From Spongospora subterranea (taxonomy: Eukaryota; Endomyxa; Phytomyxea; Plasmodiophorida; Plasmodiophoridae): a stretch of 64,000 bases of DNA. The position numbers were made by a program, and so were the translations under genes. Every line of letters begins with the position of its first letter. The first letter of the stretch is position 1. A model generated the notes under the pieces. The model saw only the letters and a list, made by a program, of their open reading frames with translations, made no database searches and was not told where the DNA came from. Below are positions 1 to 9,667 of the stretch, in pieces. The DNA lies in contig OUQQ01000003.1 in assembly GCA_900404475.1 (NCBI GenBank), positions 1 to 64,000 of the forward strand. The letters run 5' to 3'.

Positions 1-318
1 CGATATTTTCTTTGCGTTTTTATACCTCTTGCGGTAGCTGGAATAACGACTTTTTGCAACGGCAGCCGTCAATGAACGGGTGTTGCAAATGTTAACGACG
101 AAGGTAGCCATGGCTTGAAAGCCAGCTGTTTTTGATATTTTTTGCCCTGCGATCATAGACTTATTCTGGGCAGCCTTGCCTTCAACCATGGCGAAGTTTT
201 CTGGTGTTTCAAGAAAACAAACCATGGCCATATACTCCGACCTACTGGTTCGTTGGCGTTTACAATCAGCACGACCAGATCGATTGGTCGCCATCGTCAA
301 AACAAATGCCGCAGACAT
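1..318 (-). CDS. Unidentified ORF, partial, runs off the left edge
   Basis: On the minus strand an ATG at 318 opens a frame that stays open for 106 codons to position 1; a TAA lies two codons upstream of in-frame ATG 318. The N terminus reads MSAAFVLTMATNRSGRADC and the last part read is basic, with SRYSSYRKRYKNAKK. An open frame this long is unlikely but not impossible by chance. I do not recognise a family. Several further in-frame ATGs (for example at 294 and 189) could be the true start. The arginine- and lysine-rich end next to the window edge would suit a nucleic-acid-binding or ribosomal protein, but this is a guess. It may be an exon that continues outside the window. Confidence 0.35.
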   Translation of the reverse strand, partial: MSAAFVLTMATNRSGRADCKRQRTSRSEYMAMVCFLETPENFAMVEGKAAQNKSMIAGQKISKTAGFQAMATFVVNICNTRSLTAAVAKSRYSSYRKRYKNAKKIS

Positions 319-859
319 AAAATCCGAATCTTAAAATAAGATTAACCTGCCTGAGGTATGCGACGGAAAACCGATTTTTAAAACTGCGGAATTTCTAACT
401 TTGATACCCCCTACGACGAAAATTGAGCGCCTAGAGACGAAATTAGGAATTGCTTGAGAGCAGTATGAAACCCTACGGCGCCCTTTGGCCACATTGGTCA
501 TGGATCACTTCATCATGCGCTTCATTGACCGGGCAACCCTACAAAAAAGCGCCACCTTGATCAGGCGATCCTGCAATCGTCTCATTGACCAGAGATCACT
601 TCATCATGCTCCTCATTGGCCAGCTGAAAATCCCCAATTCGGGAATTGCTGCCAAGTCTTTACAATGGTATCAGCGTCGTGAGTGGTCTTTGTCGCTCCT
701 CTTTTATAGTTTCCAATGCTTGCCCTGACTTCACCACGACAATTATGGGTTCAATTTTGAGCATTTTTACTAGGATTGTTTATATACTCTAAAAATTCCA
801 TCTGCTGTAGCCTCGTTTCACGTAAATTTCAATTTTACTGCTTAACCCTTCTCGATTTA
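319..859. other. Intergenic stretch, no gene recognised
   Basis: No convincing coding frame, tRNA or structured RNA was seen here. The only notable content is the degenerate direct repeat described separately at 490-626. The stretch separates the left-edge ORF from the 3' end of the transporter gene. Confidence 0.5.
490..626. repeat. Degenerate direct repeat, about 91-bp period
   Basis: Two copies of a roughly 43-bp block built around GATCACTTCATCATG lie at about 490-533 and 581-626. Both are flanked by variants of CATTGACC/CATTGGCC. The copies differ at several positions, so this is an old duplication. No coding role is visible. Confidence 0.5.
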
Positions 860-2308
860 TTAAGGCAAATCGTCGCCGTCAGTTAGTAATAATATTTCAC
901 CCTGGTGACGATCGCATTCGCTGCGTCTACAGCGGATTGGCCGAAAAGCGAGTAGTACAAAGCTAATAAGACATGCGACACATGGAACCCAGTTCATCCA
1001 TCTCGTGCCGAATATATTTAATGGGATTAGAAAATACACAATCGCGGCGATTCCGTTCATCATTGTTAGGAGCGTTCCCGCGGCGGTGCTCGGAGCTGGA
1101 AAGCTGGTCTCCAAAGCTAATTCAAACAGGATTGGCACTGTGCCATTCACACCACCACCAACAATAGCAGATATGATGATCAATAGAGCTGGAGGCCATC
1201 TCGATTCGCACCCCACAATGAATGCAGAAAACCCCAAGAACGAAATAGCAAACAATACTGTGGTAACTTTTTGTAGTCGCATTTGTCCATGATCGACGAT
1301 TGTGGCTGCCGCTGAGCCTCCAATGAATCCTCCCAAAAGTCCAGCTGAACCAATCCAGCCAGAAATAGTTTGACCCATGCCATATTGCGATAAATTCTAT
1401 GCCAGAACAAATCAATCATTTTGGAAAATGCATGAAAACGGAATTGAAGACCTCGTTGAGTGCACCTCCCCATCCAGCGTAAATTCCTGACCCTAATCCA
1501 AAGCATACGCATGCACGACAGAACGAACCGTTCGACAACACTTTTCCATAAGACTCGCGAAAGGAAAGTTTCGATGAAACTTTCATCTCTCGAATCCGAA
1601 CGAGCTGCGAATAGCTGGCAGGAGACGCCGGTGACGAAGGAAAGAATATCAGAATCGAACCCAATATGATTGAGGCGGTAAAAGCGCAAGTTAGTACAAG
1701 GTAGATGACGTTGTTGATTCCATCTGTTTCAGGAACAATAACCGCACCGACAAAGAAGGCGAACCCAGCTCCGATGTAATTAGACAGGCAAAGTATTGAC
1801 GTTGCCTGGGTTCGCTGATGGACGGGAAACCAGGCGTCGCTTAGAAAAGCACCGCCGAATAGCGCCATAGGGCCAGCTAAGCCGTTTAGCGCCAAACCCA
1901 AAAATATTACACCACATTGGTCACGGTTGACACCCAGTAAGATAATCCATGATCCCAAACAAAGGCATAGAGCCGATAGGATCATCATGGCACGGAAATG
2001 GCCTTTACTGATCCAATGCGCGACAAATGGCGATAGTACTACCGATACGGCGCACCCGATCATGGCGTCGTATTCAATGGATTGAGCACCTATACCTAGA
2101 AGACGTCCCGATATCCCAGAAATGGCATTGAACTACGGAAATAAATGAGAAACCATAAAATCGATATTCCACGGAAACGAACCAGATTCCAAACAAAGCC
2201 CATTTCAAAACTTAATAGAAATAAGACAATCGCTAAATACCACCGCGCCGGTTCAGGATCTGCAATATTGGTAGATTGACCATTGTCGTTTTCCATGCCA
2301 GCCGTCAT
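860..2308 (-). CDS. Major facilitator transporter, SLC49/FLVCR-DIRC2-like
   Basis: Three exons (2308-2183, 2132-1440, 1396-860) join in frame across 50-bp and 43-bp GT-AG introns and give about 451 residues, the usual length for this family. The start MTAGMENDNG is followed by a first membrane segment, WYLAIVLFLLSFEMGFVWN. The central segment carries LAGPMALFGGAFLSDAWFP then QRTQAT and NYIGAGFAFFVGA, the arginine-plus-asparagine-glycine pattern typical of FLVCR/DIRC2 carriers. About twelve hydrophobic segments are spread along the protein. Members of the family move haem, choline or related solutes across cell or organelle membranes; the substrate here cannot be read from sequence. The gene is tail-to-edge with the left ORF and lies downstream of the helicase gene on the same strand. 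Family assignment is fairly secure, subfamily less so. Confidence 0.8.
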
Positions 2309-2915
2309 GAAGCCCTGTCTTTTGGGTCTGGTTGGCCACTATATCAATGAGAGCCGTTATTGACGAGCTGGTCGGCCTCTGATCGATTAACCCTATCCCA
2401 GGACCGCCTCTGGTCGATTAACCCTAATCCGTCCAATTGGAGTAGTGGGGAAATTTCCCTTTTTGCCCTCATTGTCGACTGTGTCGACAGCATCGTTAGC
2501 GGAGCCCCTTCATTTTGTTGACTGCCCAGGGAAGTTCCAAGTCAAAGTTCCCATGGGCCATGGAGGCATGTGACAGTCGTGTGACTATACGGTGTACATT
2601 GTCACACTCACCGGCGGAGGCCGCGGCCGGTGTTGGAAGTGAGTGTAGCTTGCAGCGGGGGGGACTTCGGCAATTGTTGTACAGTTCAAATGTCCAAATG
2701 CAGCAACTACTAACTTAAGGCGTGATCCCAATTCGTTCGTTCTCCATCACAGCGACGCGGAAATTGAGACCATAGACGGCAACGATAAATACTGTTTGCG
2801 TTTTTATCTGACGAGATGGCATATTTCACGTCACGACCTTGTGATCTTGGATCGCTGGGTAAATGGAATAGCAGCATAGCGGCAATAGTGGATTGTTGTC
2901 AACACATGCACTGCG
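2309..2915. other. Intergenic stretch with small repeats and palindromes
   Basis: No gene recognised. It contains the 22-bp direct repeat at 2375-2427. A perfect 7-bp inverted repeat with a 3-nt loop lies at 2473-2489 (TGTCGAC/GTCGACA). Around 2600-2645 a GC-rich segment is bounded by CACTCAC and GTGAGTG and can fold back. A plus-strand open frame at 2515-2718 shows no family features and is probably chance. The stretch should hold the transporter promoter and the helicase 3' end. Confidence 0.4.
2375..2427. repeat. 22-bp direct repeat, period 31, with ATTAACCCTA core
   Basis: Copy one is at 2375-2396 and copy two at 2406-2427; they differ at one or two positions and share GATTAACCCTA. The core resembles a telomere-type TTAACCC/TTAGGG motif, but only one unit is present per copy, so a telomeric origin is speculative. 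Confidence 0.55.
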
Positions 2916-5793
2916 CTATTGGGTTAAATCTATGATTTGATTATCTGTATCGCTGAGGACCACAAGCGCAGGTCCTGTTTTGCCAGAAGGTGTGCGAGGA
3001 CGGTTGCCGCTCATCCTAGGCGAGGAATCATGCGGGCGGGTCTCCCTGATGACTATCCGCCCGTCGCTTCTGGGTGATTGACTAGCGGGATGCATATCGT
3101 CGATAATGGACTCCGACCGCTTCACTGGTGATGAAAAACGAGGGCGACATAGCACATATCTGTCCATCGGCCCGACCTTGACCGGCAAACTCTCAGGAAC
3201 TTTACGGCGTTTGGCGTTGGGCGAAACAACGTTATCGGCTACGCGATCGAACTGAACACGCATGGAGTTGCCTTTTCCAGCATCAACAGCCTCATTGCAC
3301 ACCGAAAGTTTTCGTTGTAAGAGAGGCCACATAATGTCGTCAAGCGTTCCTTTGGCCAACAGATAGGAAATGTTTACACAAGACCCTTCTTGTCCTATAG
3401 CAACTCGGTTATGGGAGAAACCCAGGACGGAGACCAACATATTCACCAATTCTATGGGCTCGATCTTCTGCTTGCAATAAATCTTGAGGAGTCCATGATA
3501 ATTCCGCAAAGATCACATTGCTGGCGGCGGTGAGGGTTAAACCAACAGATGCGGCTTTGATACTTAACAACAGAATTCGACATTCTGCACACGTCTGAAA
3601 CTGCATCACAATTTCTCTACGGGTTATCTGTGTGAAACCCGGAATCATTTCAGTCGAATGAAAACCTGATTGACACAAATTTCACGCACCTGACTGGTTG
3701 ATCCGTCAATTCGTTTGATCACTGTGTTTGCATTCGGCACCGCCCGACGAACTTGTGTTTCGATCCCATCCAGAACATCCTAAACGCATTAGGAACGACA
3801 AAAAAATGCCACAGTGAGCTTGAATACCTGATGGTGAGCAAATACCAGAAACTTCTCATCGTCGCTGGACTCCATCTTCAATAAAACGAGTTTAGCGCCA
3901 TCTGATACCTTGGCCAGACCGGTGCTATGATAGAGCTCGGCCAGAGCTCCATGATTCATCGACTCTTCATCGTCGATATCCTTCACTGCATCTAAGCGTT
4001 GCTTGAACGACGCGGCGTCGTGTGCCGACAAAGACGTCACCGTAATTCCCGACCTAAATTTGGGCGGAAGGTCTAGAAACCAATTTTTTGAACACTTCCA
4101 CAACACAGGCCATACGTGATGCTAACCTCGGAGAACGTCTTTTTTCAATCTCCTCACCATTAGCGTATCTGATAGCACCGCGTTGAGCTCTTTGAGATTG
4201 TCTTTTCCGCGACATTCCCATCCGTACTGGGTCATATGCCCTTCGCAATACCTGACTCCAAATTGTCGATAATTTCCGAAAACATCGGGGCGGATGCTGT
4301 GCGCCTAAACCATCTGTTGACAGATCCGTATCCACTTTTGCATTTACTCGACAAACCTGCATGAATATTTCGCTGGGGCGCGCCATTAATGGTGTACCAG
4401 TAAGCAATACCGCCCGGCTGGCCCCTGGAACAGGTTGAAAAGTGAAGATGCACAAACAATACTTCAAAACCAACGCTGTAGAATTGGAACTGTGGCTTTC
4501 GTGCGCTGAGCAGCCGGATTCTTGATATAATGACTCTCATCGGCAATTATAAAGTTCGGATGCAATTGTTCAATATCTGACTCTAACTTGTGTAATAATG
4601 AGTACGATATAATGATTACATCCGTCTGACGAGCATTTTTGGGCCAATCCCGACCTATAGAATTCACTCAAAACATTCAATAAGATTGTATGGACACGAT
4701 CTGAATACCGCTCTCTACGATCTTGACTCGCTGATCGCCGAGATCAGGTAGCCAGCGCAATATTGAATCCCTCCAATGAAACCGTAGACTCGATGGAGTA
4801 ATGACCAGCACTGGCCAATCTTCAGAATAATATGATGCAAGAGTCAGCGCTTGGACTGTCTTGCCAAGACCCATTTCATCGGCAATCAGGCACCTTCCAT
4901 CAAATGCACTGACAACCTAATACAGCATCAAAACTGATTCAAAACCAAAGATTTTGAAGCAATTTACTTGTTCAACGCCCTTCTTCTGGAAATCCAGCAG
5001 CTGCTCCCATAACGATGGGGAGATTTTACTGATTTTGAACCCATTTGCTATAAAGCACGTGGCGTTGGGAAAAGATACAAAAATCCGATTTTGGACTTAC
5101 ATTTACGCATGCCTTGCTGTTTAAGATATCGATCCATAACCCATTCAGGCAACGGGACAATGTTCATACTGATATTGGGCAATCGGCTCTCAATGGAACC
5201 AGTAAACTCGTAGTATTGCGAGAGAGGAATAACCCAGCTCCCGTCTTGTGTAGACGAGAAAGTGCTCATAAATGACGCGTGTTCCGAGTCGATAATTGCC
5301 GGCATAAATTTAACCTAAACACCAAAATGGCAGAAAGAGCCGCGATTTTCACAAAATAACCTACCTCGAAATGCGTCGGATTTGCTAAAGATGTGATGAC
5401 ACTATGTTTAACCTGAGGTCGGCGGGCATCAGCTTGCATTTTCCCATCATCACTGACCGTGACAAGGTTCTCAATGGCCCATGCTGTTGGTTTTGAGTCA
5501 ATGTCATCGTCCCACAAAAACGACCCTTTGCATTGATCTTGTTGTTGGCACTGCCAGAAACATCTCCCTTTGTTCGGAGATTCCTATAATACAGATCAGT
5601 TCTACATAGCTACTCGCCAACAGCATTTCTGCCATCACCTTCCTAACCGTATATCGACGCATTGGAAGTTTGTGTTGTTTACAGATAGGGACCTTCAAAG
5701 CAATCAATCTCAAGCAAATTGATACAGCACAATATTGACGACCTTTCCATCAGGGCGAGTCCCGATACCCGAAAATTGCTCTTGCGACGACAT
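2916..5793 (-). CDS. SMARCAL1-type SNF2 annealing helicase with GRF zinc finger and HARP-like domain
   Basis: About a dozen exons join in frame across roughly 45-55 bp introns. The N terminus has a GRF zinc finger: CKQH..., then after an intron SPNKGRCFWQC and QCKGSFLWDD. Next comes a HARP-like block (FEVKFMPAIID... SWVIPLSQYYEF). The ATPase core has DEMGLGKT (Walker A), IIADESHYIKN (DESH box), LLTGTPLMARPSE, FGVRYCEGH and VRRLKKDVLR. The second lobe has SVGLTLTAASNV and QAEDRAHRIGQ, ending with AKGTLDDIMWPLLQ, all matching SMARCAL1. The C-terminal tail is disordered and ends IIDLTQ, a likely SUMO-interacting motif. Such enzymes anneal single strands and remodel stalled replication forks in the nucleus. 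The chosen start is ATG 5793; the first intron (weak GTCGTC donor) is the least certain part, and another ATG lies near 5928. Confidence 0.85.
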
Positions 5794-6834
5794 ATCAAGC
5801 AAATGTTGACTGAAAAGAACAACCCTGCTCAGGCAATCAGCGTCATGACACTTTTATCACAAAAAATAAACGTTTTCGCCAGACACAGACTTGGGCTCCA
5901 CTGGAAAAGAGTCGGATTGTTTGCCATTGCGGAGTCCGAGGCGGGGATGAGAAATTATCCGAAACTGTCACGACTGGCGACTCTCGCCTGAGCTAAATAT
6001 CGCCGGTTCGAGACATGCATCATTCGATTGATTCGTGGCTTTTACTGATGATGCGTTATTGTTGATATATTCTGGCAAAGGCTTCTTAAGAAAATGCTCA
6101 TTTCTACGGCGGGTAATGACTGCCGTATTTTTTTATAAAAAGGACTCAAGCTAATCAAGTGAAGGTATTACTTCATATCTGACCCCATTTGAACTATGAT
6201 TTGTTCTCTGACAAGTGGTGGGTTGTCTGAAGGAGCTCAATGGCAAAGTCGATGGATCATTACCACCCAGGACATATTTCCCATTCAACTGACGGTTTAC
6301 GTCGTCAGCCGCTTCATAAACAGACATTCAAACTGAGTCGGTTCTGGCAGGCTGTATTGACATAGGATTATGAACCGCTGGTCACCGCGCGTAGGCTCAA
6401 GACAATCCTCTGTAAGAAACTGGATAGTACCTCAGTTCAATCTGAGCAGCGACCTTGCATGCATCCAACTGCATTACATTGTCGTATGTAGTTGATCGTT
6501 CAAAGCTATTCGAAATCACCACGCCGTCGTTCAGAAACAGACCGCGGCGAAAAATTTCAGCCAACAATTTGAAGCTATCAGTTTATTTGTACCGGGGCAA
6601 CGGCATCCCCGTGTTGAATGTACATGTTAATCTATTCGTGGGAATTCTACGATACGATACCTCGCCTGGCGCCATTTACGTGTCCTGCTCCTGTTGGACG
6701 TCACGGAGTGTATCTACTGGTAGATTACTCGTCGACCAGTTACGGTTTCGAAAACAAATTTCCGAATGTCTTTTGGCGCTACGCTGACACTATCTCCAAT
6801 CATATTTTAGCGGGGTTGGCTGAATACTTTATTG
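5794..6834. other. Long divergent intergenic region
   Basis: This roughly 1-kb region lies between the divergently transcribed helicase and RanBPM-like genes. Plus-strand open frames at 6455-6787 and 6618-6851 overlap in different frames and could not be joined in phase to the SPRY exon. They show no family features, so they are either chance or an unrecognised 5' exon. No tRNA or clear structured RNA was seen. Confidence 0.4.
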
Positions 6835-8197
6835 ATGGTGGTGAAGACTGACGATGGTCATGAACCATTTCTATTCCATTGCAGTCCATATCCTTCCTAC
6901 ATAGAGGTGTTCGACGCGGGATTATCATTGAGGTTCAGTAACCATTTAGCCCGAAAACACAGCGATTTCGTGCATGCTGCAAGGTGCAATCGCCCAATTC
7001 CCAGGTGCAATGAGACCAATTTCAACAGGAATTGACGCCAGCCTAATGTTATAATTATGTAGTGGAAAATGCGATATATTTTATTTCGAAATGCTCGTTG
7101 TGGAGACCGGGCAACGCGGTGCAATTTCCATAGGGCTTTGTGATGAAACTGCCGATCTTCTACACCAACCTGGTGTGGATCATAACTCTTTTGGGTGGGA
7201 TATAGCCAACACAGTTTGTCCACATGTGCCATAATGTGGATTCACTTTCAGGTATCGAGGTCTTGATGGCCGTGTATATGCAGGGTCGACGACAGGTCGA
7301 GATTACAGCCATCAATTTATGATCAATGACGTCATCGGCTGTGGAATCTCATTCTTGTCCAATGAAGTATTTTTCACACGTAATGGTGTTTTTCTTGGTA
7401 CAGCTGCAACGCTGACAATGGTCCCCGTACTATACGCCACAATCGGTTTGGGTAGCTCTGGGGAAATAGTCACTGTGAATTTCGGTGAAACAAAGCCATT
7501 CACGTTTGATATTGCCGCGTTTGAGCGCAGCGAGCGTGAAAAACAAGAACAAGCTATTGCTAAAGTGAAAGTTGATGCCAGTATCCTTCCACCGTTGGTG
7601 CGTTCCTATCTAGCCTATAGCGGATATTCTTCAAGCTTATCTGCATTTGATCAAGCAAACATCGCTGGCTCCACTGGGCAAATCGAAAACTCAGTTTTCG
7701 AGTCGATTTTGCCGAGGCAGCGAATCACTAATTCTATATGTCTCGATCAGATTCAGGAAGCCATATCGTTTATTCAACAATTATGTCCAGACATCTTGGA
7801 TCAACGCAACCGCACACTTGTGCAGTGCCAGTTGCTCGTCTTAGATTTCGTTAAACTTGCTCGTGCAAAACTTCTTCCGCAAGCAATTCAGTACGCCCAA
7901 ACTGTGCTGCATCCGTTCTGCTCTATTCCAGATTGCGATGCCCTGCTTCGCAATGCTCTCTCGTTATTGGTGTCAACAGATAACGAGCCTCAAAATCGAC
8001 TTCTGTCTTATGAATTTCGTGAAAACGTTGCCGCGGAAGTCAACAAAGCAATTCTGCAGTCAATTGGTGCTCGTTCCAGTTGCGGTTTGGAACTGTTTTT
8101 GAAACAGCTTATGGCCGTCCATCAAGCATACCGTGACGAAAACTCGCAAATGGGTAAAGCCTATGAATTTGATTTCGACGACATGCCTATCATGTAA
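6835..8197 (+). CDS. RanBPM/Gid1-like SPRY-LisH-CTLH-CRA protein
   Basis: Three exons (6835-7004, 7063-7194, 7252-8197) give 415 residues with exact phase matches. The SPRY domain runs from CNRPIPSGKCDIFYFEM through GAISIGLCDE, FGYRGLDGRVYAG, DVIGCGISF and FFTRNGVFLGTA to VNFGE. It is followed by a LisH motif (LVRSYLAYSGYSSSLSAFDQA), a CTLH segment around RITNSICLDQIQEAISFIQQLCPDIL, and a CRA domain to the C terminus. Proteins of this architecture (RanBP9/10, yeast Gid1/Vid30) are scaffolds and substrate-receptor docks of the GID/CTLH ubiquitin ligase. The start is the ATG directly upstream in the SPRY frame. It is shorter at the N terminus than human RanBP9, which carries a long proline-rich extension. 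The overlapping upstream ORFs may hold missed exons. Confidence 0.85.
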
Positions 8198-8551
8198 GAT
8201 TTTACAAGCACTTTTTGATCAAGGATTTCATATCTATTAAATTACCGCTTTTTATTCCGCAATCATCTTTTGCTGCCGTGCAAAATAACAACCTCACTTT
8301 CCGAACCGTACGTTTGTCCGAGGAAACTTGACTTAGAAGTTCTAATCTTTGAAAAGGCCTGCAATTCCACTCAGTTTCGACGGTCTAATACAGATTCCCA
8401 AGTCGAAGGATTCAAGTAGATTTGTTCATAGGGATTCTTCAATAGACCTTCATTCCTCAATTAAATTGCCACGTAAATTGGGGCACTTTTGAACGAGCGA
8501 AGGATCGAAGCGGTACTGATAAAACTAATTAAAAAAAAAGGGCAATCAGGC
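8198..8551. other. Short intergenic stretch, nothing recognised
   Basis: This AT-rich spacer lies between the RanBPM-like gene and the orphan gene, both on the plus strand. No structured RNA or ORF of note was found. It presumably holds the 3' end of the first gene and the promoter of the second. Confidence 0.4.
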
Positions 8552-9356
8552 ATGGGGTGTCAGTTTTCACGAGAGTTAGTCGTTAATCAAGACTCAACGA
8601 CACAAGAAGCGGAACAGGATAATGGCGATCCCGGTGAAATTACGGCACCGCCGCATGAACCCGAAGCAGCAGCCTCCAGGACCTATGATTTGTCGAAGGA
8701 TCTCGCCGTCGATGTCTCCATACCGAAGGATAAGATGGCCCGTGTTCGCAATGGACATGAAGCGGCTTTGAAATTGGTTAAAACCATTCAGTTTGACGCT
8801 GGTTGTCAAGACGAGTCAGTCATTCCTTTATCTTCCCTTGTCAAACTAGTACGTCGTGACTTCCAGGAACTCTCTATCGACGATATTGCAGACGTGTTTA
8901 TCAGACACATGAAACTGAATCTCTATCTTGAGGCCCTTCCAGGAGAGCACCAATCTGCAGCCTCAAAATTGCCTTATTCCAATGTCGTAGTTCCTATCCA
9001 AAAATTGACAATAATGCTGGCACGATTGCCATGCTTCCAAGGTCCTTCTCGGCCGGCGTCACAGTTTATGTCTTGGCATACAAAGCTAAAGTTCTGTCGG
9101 CTATGTCAGACCAAGGTAAGCACATGTTAACCTGCCAAGGGTTTTTGTTAACCGGTGTGGTGTTTTATAGACTGGCGCCTTGCGAAGAAGCACGACTTTT
9201 GCGGTCCTTCCAATAAAAGCAGAGCCACCTGGGATCCTTATACCAAAGAAATTGCCTCCATTAAATCTTGCACCTGGAGCCCCACTTCACAATCAGCTCA
9301 AAGGAGAATCTCCGCTGGCATCCCACTTCAATATTAAACTCAAAAACGGTTTTTAA
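8552..9356 (+). CDS. Orphan protein with MGC N terminus (probable lipidation)
   Basis: Two exons, 8552-9115 and 9171-9356, join in phase across a 55-bp intron (GTAAGC...TTATAG) and give 249 residues. The product is not recognised. It starts MGCQFSRE, a glycine-2 plus cysteine-3 pattern that permits N-myristoylation and palmitoylation and hence membrane anchoring. Residues 20-55 are acidic and polar, likely disordered. A central part reads SLVKLVRRDFQELSIDDIADVF, probably helical. The C terminus is proline- and lysine-rich (PIKAEPPGILIPKKLPPLN). The ATG was chosen because it gives this N terminus and upstream frame lacks another ATG. The intron is supported by consensus ends and by a frame that stays open in both exons. 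It lies just upstream of the dynein gene on the same strand; a functional link is not shown. Confidence 0.5.
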
Positions 9357-9667
9357 GTTGGACTGTCGATGAGAATCAACCGGAAAATGATTATCTAGGT
9401 CTGATGTCTTGCTCTTCCCTATCAGCATCTTCCATTAGACTCACTGAGCTTCTTTGAATGTATTTGAACACATGGGGAACAATACTTGCCGAGCGAACTT
9501 GTATCGCCACTCAGGTGTTACAATGAAACGGAGTACACATGTCGCGAAACGCTGGCTATGGTATCGTTAGCGACGGTGATTGTGATTACATGGGCTAGAT
9601 CGTCACAGGTATAGTGCTAGACGACTGGTGAGCTGCTGGGTTCACCGTTCATAGCAGATTTGGCGAT
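9357..9667. other. Spacer upstream of the dynein gene
   Basis: About 310 bp between the orphan gene and the dynein start codon. No ORF or RNA recognised; probably the dynein promoter and 5' UTR. Confidence 0.4.

Noticed and set aside
1180..1689. 169-codon minus-strand ORF
   Set aside because: Shadow frame across the transporter exons and intron; the transporter frame carries the family motifs.
2473..2489. Perfect 7-bp palindrome as a terminator or operator
   Set aside because: Too short and isolated in a eukaryotic intergenic region to assign a role.
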